64,000 bases of DNA, from the NCBI GenBank assembly GCA_026419785.1, contig JAODTK010000156.1, positions 1 through 64,000 on the forward strand. The letters run 5' to 3'. A program made the translations under genes and the position numbers. This document shows positions 12,160-23,934 of the stretch, one piece after another. Position 1 is the stretch's first letter. Every line of letters starts with the position of its first letter. Under the pieces are notes generated by a model. It saw nothing but the letters and a program-made list of their open reading frames with translations, was not told the DNA's origin and did no database searches. Source of the DNA: Sclerodactyla briareus (lineage: Eukaryota; Echinodermata; Holothuroidea; Dendrochirotida; Sclerodactylidae).

Positions 12160-12334
12160 CAAACACCGGGCCAAGCTCTCTCAGATGTTGGATATTATTG
12201 ATGTTCTTAAATGCAGTGCACACTGTCCTCGCTGCTATCAGGCTAGATACCTGTGCAAGGAAGAGGCAAACAACCTGTGTATGCTGGACATTGCCAAAGT
12301 GGCGGCTATACAACATCTATTGAAGGGTGATGGT
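12160..12334 (+). CDS. candidate exon, product unknown
   Basis: An open stretch of about 57 codons, reading AKLSQMLDIIDVLKC, then a CPRCYQARYLC segment, then LCMLDIAKVAAIQHLLKG. It looks protein-like: it is amphipathic, has paired cysteines and is followed by a possible donor (gatg|gtaaat). A possible acceptor (tgcttag) sits at 12126-12132 but joins in another frame, so one indel would be needed. I do not recognise the family. The opposite strand also has a short open frame here, so a chance frame remains possible. No neighbouring exon was identified. Confidence 0.25.
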
Positions 12335-13033
12335 AAATTTTTATGAGAAGTATAACCTTATAGCTGTCACAAGTCGTTGTAAAGTAACACCCCTTTTCGT
12401 GTTTTCCTTCGTCTAGTGTGGTAGTCTAGGAAATATTAAAGTAGCATCCTCCGTAAGTATAAAAGGTTCGTCTTGAAGGTCGATTCACTATAGTGCGAGT
12501 TAGCGCGAGTACGTAAATCTTTGTTTATTGCGGCCTAATTAGTACGCCATTGTCTGCGCCGCCGCAACACGATCGCATGCATAGTAGGCTATGAAGCGGT
12601 GTTTGCGGCATGCTCGCCAAAATTCCCTCAGGTGTAATATATAAGCAAAGCGTCACTTTGCTCGTGAGCGAAATTATGCATAGCATCACAGGGACGTCGG
12701 TCCATGGCTGACTGGCTTTAGGGCCTGAAAGAGAGTAGGAAGAAGCTCGCTAGGGGCAGCGTAACGCTGGAGAGCAACGTGTGGCTTTTACAGCACTCAC
12801 TTACGTCCATGTGAATGGGGGGATTCCCTATCGGCCTGACCTGTTTGCGGTGCCAAACGGACAGTGCAATGAGAGATGCTCGGTCGCGTCTCATGTGTCT
12901 GTTGTGTGCCACCAGGAGCCAATGAAATTTGTGAGTTAAGTCAATTTCTTCACTTCCGTATACAGTGGTTCTCGTTAATGTGAATTAGTGCGGAGGTGGT
13001 AGTATGTGTCAATGTGTGTTAGCGTGTAAGCCA

Positions 13034-13405
13034 TTTTTTTTTTTTTTTTTTTTTTACTCATCACTTGCCGGACAAAGCGACATACCTATACGAGGCCCGG
13101 CAATGGTGTGGACCGGATATATCGCACGAATTGTCGCGGGCGAAGAAACCTTCACCAGGTACACGGAACAAGGCGATGCTTTGCTTTGCGGAACTTATGT
13201 GAAGGAGGCGGTACTCACACGCCGACGGCAAATAATTCACAGATTGCCTACCACATTTTTGCCGTTCCTATCCCTCATGCGGAGCGCCAAGCGAGAAGGC
13301 ACCAGGTCCCATTTTAAAAGTCTTTGGTATGACCGACCGGGATTCGAACCCCGGCCTAACGGGTGGGAAGCGGACGCTCTACCAACTGTGCTAAACCACT
13401 CGCGT
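13034..13405 (-). mobile_element. tRNA-derived SINE, family A, copy 1
   Basis: Read on the minus strand, the element starts with a tRNA-like head. Its box A is TAGCACAGTTGGTAGAGCG (13375-13393) and its box B is GGTTCGAATCC (13340-13350). A ~280-bp body follows and the element ends in a 22-A tail, seen as T at 13034-13055. Such elements are transcribed by RNA polymerase III and copied by a partner LINE (known for SINEs). The TpsiC stem has a G/G mismatch and the body continues past the tRNA, so this is not a functional tRNA gene. It shares head and body words with the copy at 40855-41214. It accounts for the 202-codon open frame on the other strand. Confidence 0.75.
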
Positions 13406-13617
13406 ATGCCGGATATGAGAGTTGTAATTAGTATTCCCCCCCCCTCCCCTTCCCGCTTTTATGGAGAATGTGGTACAAGTGGTGGAATAGTGAGAGGTGT
13501 TTATCGGGGGATCGGTAAACACCTGACACGTTACCCAGTGGGTCATTTAAACTCATGGAGGTTTAGACCCCCTCCCCGTAGGATATATATGAACTGTTGG
13601 AATATATATTAGAATCG

Positions 13618-13745
13618 TTGGTGCTGGTCACCATTAGCTTCTGGTCTACGTTCTGGTTGACGTTCTTGGTTTAACGTCGAACGATTCTACGTTCTGGTTG
13701 ACGTTTTGGGTTTAACGTCGACGATTCTGCGTTTGGTTGTTTGAC
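13618..13745 (+). repeat. ~41-45-bp minisatellite, about 3 copies
   Basis: The words 'tctacgttctggttgacgtt', 'ggtttaacgtcga' and 'acgattct' recur about three times. The units are imperfect and their length varies between 41 and 47 bp. Confidence 0.65.
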
Positions 13746-14629
13746 GTTCTACATTTTGGGCACCGGGTCCAAACACCGATTCTGGTGGGACTCTCTTTTG
13801 AGGGTGGTGAGGTCCTACATGGTGGCGGTTGGTGGTTACCCGAGCCCGCGGGGAACATCGCCTGGGTCGTGCAGGGCGTACCATATCTTCTTCTTGGGGG
13901 GTGAGGAGAATTCCTGGGCGGCGTCGGGAAAGAAAAGGACGGTGACGTCTCAAACCGAGCTGGAGGTCGAGTTCAGAGGCCCGGACTGTCGCGGCTTCTG
14001 TTGTCGAACTGACAAAAAACTAGTATTGAGATGTCAGGTTTTGGAAAGGGGGCTTTCAGAATAGAAAAATTAGGCAGGGTTGATAGTTGTATTTTTGAGT
14101 GGGAGGTTTTTGCAGGAGGGTGGGGGTAGTAAAACTAGGAATTTAGGGACTGTGATTTGATGTTGTCATTACACATCGAAGAACTTGAAAATATGTTTTT
14201 TTGGTTTTGTATTCACTTGGTAATCATTAGTCCAAGGCGCCTTGGAGTTGTGTTTGCCGAACTGGGACCGGCTGTAGTTAATATTAATAAATTGTTGTTA
14301 CAAAATTGGTTTCGTCCACTGTTCCGTGTGGTTTTAAAGAATCTGGGCATGTCAAGCAGGGGGCTGTGGACAAAGCAATTCTCACAAGCATTAACATTTC
14401 CACAAATGATTCTATTTTTTTTTTAATTCTGAGTACTGACTTCAAGAACAAATTGTTGCATTATATCAAAGTAGCCACTTGTGTTGTTCACTCTTCATTT
14501 GGACACTTCAAATCTTTGTTCCAATACTAATTTAATACTGACTAGCTGATAGCCAGAGGGGAAGACAAAACAAATTATTTGTATTTAACACTAGTATTTA
14601 ATTTTCATGCTTTGTAATAATATTGCTCC

Positions 14630-14712
14630 GGCCTCGTCTCGGCCTCGGAGGTGTGGACCCGGCACTCGGCTCGAGGTGTGCGGCCTCGGCCGTGGATTGC
14701 AGCGCCTCGACT
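14630..14712. repeat. second GC-rich self-complementary island
   Basis: Carries CCGGCCTCG, CTCGGCCTCGG, GCGGCCTCGGCC and a closing GCGCCTCGAC. It resembles the island at 10850-10935 in motif and in partial self-pairing, and is again set in AT-rich DNA. Confidence 0.4.
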
Positions 14713-14719
14713 ACAACAA

Positions 14720-16080
14720 TGTACATGATATTAAAGTTCTTCCTAACTTGGTAAATGCAAGAACACGGAACCACTCACTGAAGGGAGGGCGCAATCACTG
14801 TGGGCGGGGGGTCGGGGTGTAACACCGGGCCTACGTGACGTTTTTGCACACACAAAAATATTGACTCAACTAGTTGCCTTGGGAACCACCCCCCCCCCAC
14901 CCCTCGCCCCAACTGTCGACAGGTAGTTGCGCTTGGTTCATATCCCTAAAATAGCAATACAATAAAATGAAAATGAACATAAAACAGAACATGAACATAA
15001 GAGCACGTTGAGTCATATGAAAATTGGTACTCTCCAAGCCGGTTTTCGGTTTATAACCGATTGAACAGTGAACGAAGTGATCTTCGATTCAAGTATACAA
15101 ATAATAAAAAAGGATGAAATTGGATTTCAGTGGATTTCAATTTTGTTGCGTTCGTTTTATAGAGTTCTTCTTTTTGTCAACGTGTTCTGGGCAAGACAGC
15201 CGTCAAATGTGCTCAGCTTGGCGGGTAGTAGGCCTCTACTCTCTCATGAAAACTGATCCAGCACCTCAATGAGTCGGATTTGAAGAATTATATAAGTGTG
15301 TCTGCATCGAGAATATAAGGCTTGCAATTAGCAGAGACAAAACCCGATCTCACGACTGGATCCCACGAGCGGCGTCATAACTGAATTAGTGGACGACCCT
15401 AAGGGATAAGAACTCTGAACATGAGGACATTAATAGGACGGTCGTCAGCATTCTTCACTGTACAGACGCATTGACGGGACGTGGCCTTTTATTCCAACCA
15501 AAATATACCTTTAGAGTGGTGCGTTATCGACCGAAAAGCATCTGTGGGACGGTTTGAAGCTTAGTTTAATATTCAGACATTTATTTCGAAGTCCTCCTTT
15601 CCAGCACGAAAATCGAAGGTACCCATGGGTGTTGTGTGTGTAATATTGTATTGGCCAGATGTAACAAGAACACAAGTATGGCGGGTGATTCATTGCCATT
15701 TCATGAGTAATATCTTTGAATTCAAATATGTAACAAAAGGACAAGTTCAAGAAGATCACCTAAAATCTGCAATAATTATTCGGAGGCAGGCAGTAGCAGT
15801 AGCCAGAATAATTAACTTCCAAAACCACATATTATGTAATGTGTAAATGTCATTGACCCAGACGTAAAAAAGATATCATTTTCCGTTTGTAATTGCTAGC
15901 GAATATCAGTTAGTGGTTTCAATAGAATTAGCAGGAGTTTCAGAAATCCATGAAACACCAAAGCAAACCAAGACCTTCGAGAGAAATAAGTGAGGGAATC
16001 TACAGCTGCCAACCTATAATCTTGCATAATCTTTGCACATCTTGCAACCGGCAGAAAAAAACAAATTATCCATAAAGCGT
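14720..16080. other. non-coding stretch
   Basis: AT-rich sequence with short open frames only. A C-rich tract lies at 14888-14903. No gene, element end or tandem array was recognised. Confidence 0.35.
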
Positions 16081-16084
16081 AGAG

Positions 16085-16205
16085 GATCACACACACTACA
16101 GGTGGCGGGGGGGGGGTTGCACCAGCTGGATTGGCTGAGGTGAGAGGGAGTGAGCAAGGTGCCCGACACGCAAACCTCCCTCCCCCTCTCATTTTCCCTC
16201 TTCTG
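16085..16205 (+). repeat. G-rich dispersed repeat, copy 1 (inverted partner at 21.5 kb)
   Basis: The sequence 'gaggatcacacacac', a G-run, 'gctgaggtgagaggg', 'gacacgcaaacc' and 'ccctctcattttcc' matches, in reverse complement, the segment at about 21480-21590. Only about 120 bp is shared. Function is unknown; it is likely transposon-derived. Confidence 0.45.
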
Positions 16206-16699
16206 AGAAATTCCTTGATATTTCACTGTAAGCATTACCCGACGGTCTCAACAAAAATCAGGCAAATTAATTGTCGGTGTGGAGACGGGGATGTATTGAA
16301 GTGGGGGATAGGCCTCATTCATTGCTTCCCCCTTCGCCGTTATGCAACATTGCCACCCTCTCACTTAGAACCAGGAAGCTGTACCAGAGAAGGTTTGTGG
16401 GTGAAAACAAATGAAACAGTTATGTCACAAGTCTACCATATGAGAATGAGTGTGCGGCTATCCCAACTGGGAAGCTGGAATGAATAAATAACTTAAAGGG
16501 ACTTATAGTAAGTAGTTCAGTATTTGTATGTCATTGAAACTGGATATGTGATAACAAAATAACCAAACAGTAGCTGAATACGTACGAGGGGGGGACACTT
16601 CAGTGGAAGTTTAGGTGAACTCGTTTAATAGACTGCCATCGCATGTCAACTGTGTACCTGTCGGTCTAGTGGTAGCCACACTGTGCCCAACAGACGAAC

Positions 16700-17385
16700 A
16701 GACAATTCTTTTTAGGCTCTAATACTCCAGAAATGTTTCAGGGTCGAAACGCCAACGTGGTATCAAGTGTATCAAGCACGTGGGTTGCTCATGGGTGAGC
16801 GTTGAACCATAGTGTTTCTAGTCGCCAGTTTCAAGAGTATGCCAAGGACACGGAAGGTCAAAGTTAAAAAGGCTTGTCAGCACGATATCTTATTGAAGCA
16901 AGTACTATTAAGTCCATATAGGTTGTGAGTTGCCACATATGGTGGAGATTGAGCCCTTATTGTTCTCCGTGTCAGGTCAAGATCACTGAAGGTCCCGAAG
17001 GCAACGAAACATTCCATAGCAATATCGTAATGGGAATCGTTTTGTTCGTCAAGGGACTCTAGGTGGACAACTACAATCTGGTGACTGCTAATTTGACCTC
17101 GATCGACCTTTTGACCTCGGGGTAGTGGTGTCAATTTTCTGACGACCAGCAGCCTCGTCTCCTCGCAACAAACCAATAAGTTCATAATTTACTGACGTAT
17201 CCTGAAACACTCCTATCACATGCTGTCGCCAGTTATGTCTCTGTAAATGCGGTGAATCGATTTGGAAAAAAGCGGAGAGTTGCAGTTCGAGATTCGCTCC
17301 TCGGCACTGAAACATTTTGGAGGAATTAGCGTAAAGGGAAGGTCTGTTCGTATATGTGGCCACCACTAGACCAAACAAGTATCAA
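16700..17385 (+). repeat. dispersed ~650-bp repeat, copy 1
   Basis: Similar over most of its length to 22640-23230. Shared words include 'cttgtcagcacgata', 'gttcgtc..gg', 'tctggtgac', 'tgacgaccag' against 'tgacgaccaa', 'caacaaaccaataagt' against 'caagaaaccaataagt', 'tatcacatg/cg' and 'tcggcact.aaacat'. The short open frames inside are not shared, so it is non-coding repeat DNA. Confidence 0.6.
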
Positions 17386-17499
17386 AATTGTCCAGATCTC
17401 AGAAAGTGAGAGGACGGAAAGTTTGGAGCACACGCTGCCAATGCATAAATATTACAGTCCATGAGACTGTGGGATTAATGACAGCATTGCCTCTTTAAT

Positions 17500-20484
17500 G
17501 CTATAATGATTATGGCACTCACAGAAATGCACCGTGATAACAAGACCCGTGATAACAAGCAGCGGTGGGGTGGGTATGTTTTTTTTGTGAACAAAATATT
17601 AATTTCCAAAAATGTGAAGATTTGTCAATTTTTAATGACTGCATAGAAGCATAATTTATTGAAATACAAACGGGACGATTTGATAAGCGAAACGAGTAAT
17701 TGGAATCATCTACAGGCAGCCGAATGGTTCCTTGAAGACTTTTATAGTTGCCTGGATAATTTAGACAATAAAATACCAGCAAAAAGTCGCAATTCATTCA
17801 TTATGAGGGATTTTTTTTATTGACACATGTGACAAGAACAATAGACTAAATTCAGCAACCAACTTTTGAACACATTTGCTTCCTATGGTTTTAAACCAAC
17901 TATTGACAAGCCGACAACTGTATGTAGCACCTCAGCAACATTAGTCGATAACATTTTTACGAATTTTCGTTCTAGAATGTACTCCGGTATTTTGGTAACT
18001 GACCTTAGTGATCACTTCCGTATATTTCTTAAACTACTTAACTGCAAATCTTATATCAACACCTGATAACATTTAGAGATTACTGTGCACGAATAAAGAG
18101 TTTTTTCGATAATGTGATGAGGTCAATGTCATGGGATGATGTGTTAGAGGCTACGGACGTTAACCAGTCATATTCTATATTCTTACAACAAATTTAATTC
18201 AGTTTAGAATACTTGTTTCCCATTTAAAAGCATCAGCAAAAGCAAAAAACGCAAGAAGAGACACCCGTGGATAACTGAGGCATCCTGACTTCAATCCAAG
18301 AAAGCAAAAACTTCTGGGTATCTATTTTAAATCTCCCTCACATGATAATCATATGCATAAAAAATTTGTAACCAACGGAAAACTATTAATTCCGTTTTCC
18401 AAGCGAAGGCCTATTACAAAAACAAATTCACGAGTGCCGTAATGATGTTACAGAAAACATGGTATATCATGAATTTTGCCATAACAACAAAGGAATTCAA
18501 CTTTACCCGAAATCGTTTAAGAAAGCAGACGTGCTTATATCTGACGATACTGAAATTGCAAATGTCTTTAAGATTGTTTTCGTCCAATGTTGGTCCTTCT
18601 TTAGCAAAGAATATCCACTCGAATCACAGTGCAGATCATTATTTGTCCAACTGCAAAGAAATTGACAGTACTTTTTTCATATCACCTGTAGCAACGGATG
18701 AAATTTATACAGTTGCGTCTGCATGCCTCAATCCCAGTAAGGCAGGTGGTTATGATAATTTTAAGCCCGGCAGTATAAAACAAGTTTTGTTTATATCTGT
18801 GTATACCCTTACCTCACATTTGTAATTTGTCGTTTAAGACAGTCGTCTTACTAGATCAATTGAAAATTGCAAAGGTTATTCCTGTATTTAAAAGTGGTGA
18901 GTCTATATTTTTGAAAATTATCGTCCTATTTCGTCACTATCATATTTTGCTAAAATAATTGAAAGACTTATGTTTAATAGAATCTATAAGTTCCTTGATT
19001 CATTTAATATCCTTTCCAGTGGACAGTATGGTTTCCGTCGAAATCACTCCACAGAATTAGCACTGGCAGATGCGTCGGACAATCTGCATGCGTTTTAGTG
19101 TCTTGAAGGCACCTCTTCACGGCATTTTTCGTGACCTTTCCAAAGCGTTTGACACTATTGATCAAATCCTAAGAAGACAATTGCATTTTTATGGTTCCGA
19201 GGTGTGGCTTTTGATTGGTTAGCATTTATATTTCGAATAGGAAACAATATAGAATTATGAATACGGTAATTCTGTTCTATGATTAGTGATATTCAATGTG
19301 GCGTCCCACAGGGCTCAACTCTCGGTCCACTTCTCTTCATCATTTATATGAATGACATCTGTTACTAATCCGATACAGCTGATATAATCTTTTTTGCAGA
19401 CGATACAAACATTTTCTTCAAAGATAAGAATATAGATTCCTTGCATATTACTGCCTCAAATGAGATACCAAATTTTGTGATTGGATTTCGGAAAACAAGT
19501 TTATCTTCTCAATGTAAACAAGAACAATTATATGATATTTAACAATGGCAGAACTAATAAATGGGATAAGAATATAAAGTGACGGCTCCACCCTAAGCCG
19601 GGTCACATCAACTAAATTTTTAGGAGTTTACATTGACGATATCCAGGAAAATTTCCATTAACTGTGGCATATTATGCAAGCTTAAGCACCTTCTTCCAAG
19701 AAATATCCTCTCGGACATTTACCAGGACTCTAATATTACCGTCGTTAACCTATTTTCTACCATATGGAGTGGAACGTGTGTGTCTAATCTTGTACAGTTA
19801 AGCGTAATTCAGAAACGAGCAGTGCGTCAAATTGCCAATGCAGAACCACGTGAGCATACCATCCCAGCTATTAGAAGATTTAATTTATTCAAGTTAACTG
19901 ATTTATAATTTACATGTCGCTTGTTTCATTTACAAAGCTTGGAATACACTGCAACCTCATGTATTTAACGATTTGTTCTTAGCAATAACCATATTCATTC
20001 ATATAGAACCAGGCGTATTATTCAGCATATCAACTCAACTTTCGCAGTAATTTTTGGAGCCTTTAGCTTACGTAACCGTGCGACTAATGTGGAATTATCT
20101 ACCAGAATATCTGAAGGCTTCTCCTTCTTTGCCGTCCGTTAAGATGAAAATTAAAAAAAGATTACATCAGCGCCTACTTATATTAAATATATAATGAGTT
20201 ACCTCACATGACAGCAATTAATTAATTATTTGTTATTTTAATTTTTTTTTTCTTCTTCTGTAAATACTCATGCTAGTTATTACGTAATTATTCCTTTATT
20301 TATGGGGAGTACACTACCTCGTAAGCCTACTATGGCTTTTTGTAGTGGTACTTCCCATCGCATTTGTTTATATATGCACAATTCTTTGTTTCCCTTGGTA
20401 TTTATTTGGAGTTTTTATTCAATCCATATAATATGTACTATATGTTCATTTTGCGATGAAACAGTTTACATAAATAAAGTAACG
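17500..20484 (+). mobile_element. broken LINE (APE endonuclease + reverse transcriptase), L2/CR1-like
   Basis: A non-LTR retrotransposon that moved by target-primed reverse transcription; now inactive. Seen in order: endonuclease remains (VIGIIYRQPN near 17700, a DFNID-type site near 17800, NTFASYGFKPTIDKPT and SDHF to 18025). A linker follows, then reverse transcriptase: VIPVFKSG, NYRPIS, QYGFRRNHSTELALADA (19023-19073), CGVPQGSTLGPLLFIIYMND (19295-19360) and FADDTNIFF (19396-19425), the last two holding the catalytic core. A C-terminal region at 19630-19905 and a 3' UTR end near an AATAAA. Many frame breaks and stops are present, far more than in the host exons, so it is an old copy. The 5' end is truncated or unrecognised, and an 18-G run abuts the 3' end. 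The clade assignment is by motif style only. Confidence 0.9.
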
Positions 20485-20501
20485 GGGGGGGGGGGGGGGG
20501 G
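20484..20501 (+). repeat. 18-G homopolymer at the LINE 3' end
   Basis: It immediately follows the LINE 3' terminus (…aataaagtaac). It may mark an assembly weak point or a hypermutable tract. Confidence 0.85.
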
Positions 20502-22040
20502 CTATACCCTGCTACTGTGTTTTCTTTTATCACTAGTCGAGAACAAATTTAATTTAGCTGCACACAATTTACTTGAGCTGCACACTACGTACAAGTCTCT
20601 TGCAAAGTTGATTTATTCATTAAATGACACTGCAGTCTTGAATACAACAGATGTTTATATTGTGGAGATGGAAAACTGGGTCCAACCCCCATTTCATACG
20701 ATGTTCCAATGTGGAATTATTGGCCTATAATGATTGGTCCAAGTTATGCAGAGAAATTGGGGAGAATACCAATTGCGCCATAACGCATGACTCACACTTG
20801 ACAACCAGGAAGTATTGTCTTTATTTCTTGTTTCATTTTGTGAATAAGTAACATTTCGCAGAAGTTCTGTTGTCTTTCTGCCACCAAAGTAACCATCACA
20901 CCTACCACCCACTACAGCACTCCTCTCCCATAGATTAATTTTTTTCAAAGTGAAAATAATGTGTAAATTTCAGTAAAGAACAAAGATTGTTTGCACCGTT
21001 GTGCAAGTATGACATCATTCATTATTGCAATGATGGGATTTTTTCGATCTTGCGCAATACACATGCACAAACTTTGATGGACTGTAACTCCGTAACGGAA
21101 AGTTGTATGAACTTCTGGTTTGGACTGGCGCACTTCAGTTTTCTCCAGCTAATATCAGCCTCCATATAATTCAGCCTGCAGTTGTCCTCCAAGTTCTCAG
21201 GTGTATACATAGCCACACTCCCTCCACTTAACGAAACGTTCCATTTGTTTACCCAGCAACCTTTACGATACGACTTCCACCACTGTTGCTAATAGAAATG
21301 GGTGCACTCGAGCTAGACTGAGGGGGAAGCTTCCAATGAAATCTAGCCCCTACTTCACAAAGGCCCCATCCCCACCACCGATGAAAAAAAATTTATGTGT
21401 CCCATATTGGTTGGAGAGCCTGATCGGGTATGCTTACATGGGGAATATTCAAGAATTCTCAAATAAAAAATCTTGCGACGGGAAAAGGAGAAGGGGAGCG
21501 GCCTGCATGTCGATCACCTCATCCCCCCTCTCCCAACTCAGGCATAACCTTCCCCCCCCCCTCCTTAGTGTGTGATCCACTCTTGCTTCATTGTGTCGCG
21601 CCCATTTCCCTGCAATCTGTCCAACATTTTTGGCCAGATTAAGTTGGCAACTGTAAATTTCTCACTCTCGGTGTACTTTGGTGTTCAAGACCCCATTTGA
21701 AATGGGCCATCTTTTTGGCCTAATGGGTGTTGCTCTGTGATGTCTTTTGTTCTGTCGTCACGTATTTATTTGTCTGTATTATCACTTGTGTTTTGGACAT
21801 ATAGAGCACAAATAGACAAAACAAACAAAACAAACAAACTGGAAATCCCTTGGCCCTAGTGCCCCTAAAACCACCAAATGATATTCGATAGCATTACAGA
21901 CCAAAATGATATCTTTTTTACTTCTGTTCCCAATTACATTAGGGATGTATTTTATGCATATAATTGCATGGTTGTAAAAACTTTGGCTCAGGACTAATAA
22001 GTTGGTTGTGGACTTCCGGACAACTGTCTAAAATGTACTT
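20502..22040. other. repeat-derived non-coding stretch
   Basis: Short open frames only. It contains the inverted G-rich repeat at about 21480-21590. At 21730-21840 a T-rich run (gttctgtcgtcacgtattt...) is followed by a (CAAA)n-like run, resembling a retroposon tail. No host exon was recognised. Confidence 0.35.
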
Positions 22041-22044
22041 TTTA

Positions 22045-22320
22045 CTGGCGCCACTTCAATATAATGGCTTTGGCTTGGACATGACAGTCATTACTGTTTT
22101 CAATCCTGGGGTGAACCAAACTTTTGAATATTACAAAATAATAACCACGAGTGGAAGTGAATGCTCCATTACCATCATCAGGAGATAGGAACCCGTATCA
22201 TTTCGGGAAAGTAGGGATTATTGGCACAAGGTATTATTTGCATATGGTTAATGACCAAGAGAGAGACGTGTTACTTGAAACTCAACTTTTCAGCACCATC
22301 ATGTAGACGTGAGGTAAATT
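22045..22320 (+). repeat. dispersed repeat, copy 1 of the hAT-flanking family
   Basis: Matches 26100-26345. Shared words are 'cac(t)tcaatata.tggctt', 'ggacat', 'aatcctggggtgaacca' against 'aattctggagtgaacca', 'aggagatagga' against 'gcagatagaa', 'ttatttgcat.tggtt.atgaccaa', and 'gacgtgtt.cttgaaactca'. It is non-coding. Confidence 0.6.
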
Positions 22321-22639
22321 AATTATTCGGTCACAGGGGCGCGATATTAATCTTATTGGCGGTGGTTATCCACTTGGTCAACGCTTGCGCCTCCTACCAC
22401 CGTACAGGTTACTCGCACATACAAGGTCTCCTGTTGGGGTGCTAGCAAAACGCTTGGAGCCGAGCCATTGCATTCTATGGCGTTCCAGAAAAACAGTTTC
22501 ACATTACCAGTGCCCGTTTTTATTCTTTGGCGAAGACAGAGGAATCTTGACTATGCAGTCATGTTTGTGCTTATGTTTGTGTTGTTTGTGGTCTGTGGTG
22601 TACACCCCGTGGCAGCACATACGCAAATAGTATCAATTT

Positions 22640-23250
22640 CAAATTAAGCACGTGGTGGTGCTCCAGGTGGTGTCCGGAGATAAACCCATCTTTTAGTGCC
22701 AGTTCAAGGTCATTCAGGTCACGACAAGGCAAAGTCACAAACCTTGTCAGCACGATAACTAATGAAGGCAAGTATCTCTCAAGTTCATATTAGATGTGTG
22801 TGGATGGACATTGGTGATGATGTTGTGTTAGAGGCAATCCTTCTGTATCTTGGCAACGAACATTTCAATGTGGTAACGAAAGTTTGTTCGTCTAGGTGAA
22901 CTATCTGGTGACCTATGGCCTCATTGGACACTTTCACCTTATTTAACTAATGACTTGTGGACCTTCGGGGTCAATTTGTTTGTGACGACCAAGGGGGGGC
23001 GACCCTCGTCTTGTTGCAAGAAACCAATAAGTCAATTAATGACGTACTAAAACACGGCTATCACACGTTATCCCCCAGCTATGTCCCCTGTAAAAGGGTG
23101 AAACATGCAGCCTCTAGAACACTGATACCCGAAATTCATGTTAACCACACATCAGTGACTCTCGGCACTTAAACATCCTCAGAGCCGATTCAGCGTAAAG
23201 GCAAAGTTTATTCATCGGTTGTACCACTGGAACTAACTCTTCCATGATAC
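22640..23250 (+). repeat. dispersed ~650-bp repeat, copy 2
   Basis: The counterpart of 16700-17385, in the same orientation. It ends just before the left target duplication of the hAT element, so that element appears to have landed in or beside repeat DNA. Confidence 0.6.
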
Positions 23251-23459
23251 ACACTCCGTGCCGGATGTTAACATGGGCCGAACGGGGCCCGTGCCCAGGC
23301 CCCCACAAAACGGGCCCCCCCACAAAAATTTGGTTCTCATCCCGTATTTTAAGAAGTAGGTTAAGAATTTCAGCCCAATTTAGACTGCTCGAAGCTAGCA
23401 AACCACCGTACCGCCAACCCTTCTCTGCCACCCGTCTGCGGTCCAATAAAGTCTCACTG

Positions 23460-23925
23460 TGAACGATTTACCGAAATCTTGTATCCTTCATTTCGGTTCC
23501 GTCCCTTACCGAACGCCGTATATGGAGAACAATACACCTGTAGAAAGGTTTGTAGCATTCCTTCCAATAATAATTCCTTCCAATCATAAAAAAATAAAGC
23601 GCAGGACAGTTCGATGGCCTGATGGGCTTCCTTGCATTTAATGGTATTAAATGTACAGAACTGTCCGCGGCCAGTCATAAAACCTTGCCTCAGCCTGAGT
23701 TTCCTACAGGTGGTCCTTCGGCCAAAGTCGCTGATGTCAACCATCTGGCAGCATGGGTACCTTGCACAGGACACATTCCCTGAATATAGTTGGAAGAGGA
23801 TGCAGCAGAGTGCTGTCCAGCGACAGTGGCGTTCTTTTCTTTTCTGGAAGAAATATATGTTTTCTTCACGGCCTCCACACAACGTTTCGAGAAACTGATT
23901 GACATCTGAAAACAAGTGACCGCCC
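23460..23925 (+). pseudogene. hAT transposase, central part (disrupted)
   Basis: Across several frames it reads PVERFVAFLPI, then AWVPCTGHIP and a DAAECCPATVAFFSFLEEIYVFFTASTQRF-type segment, written here in short pieces. This equals the catalytic-core and CAGH..N region of the ZMYM/TTF-type hAT transposases: the C-x-G-H motif and the 'VFF.AST.R' motif. The opposite strand has a 153-codon open frame that I regard as a shadow. Coding is cut by a LINE inserted after the TASTQRFEKL segment. Confidence 0.75.
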
Positions 23926-23934
23926 AGTCATCGT

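Noticed and set aside
13331-13405. Functional tRNA gene (minus strand)
   Set aside because: It has A and B boxes, but the TpsiC stem has a mismatch, the acceptor stem is not convincing, and the sequence continues into a SINE body with an A-tail.
13004-13612. 202-codon open frame
   Set aside because: It runs through the poly-T and the antisense of the SINE, with no domain.
20302-20730. 142-codon open frame
   Set aside because: It starts in the LINE 3' UTR and reads through an 18-G run; composition is not protein-like.
23454-23915. 153-codon minus-strand open frame
   Set aside because: The plus strand here encodes hAT transposase remains; the minus frame is its shadow.
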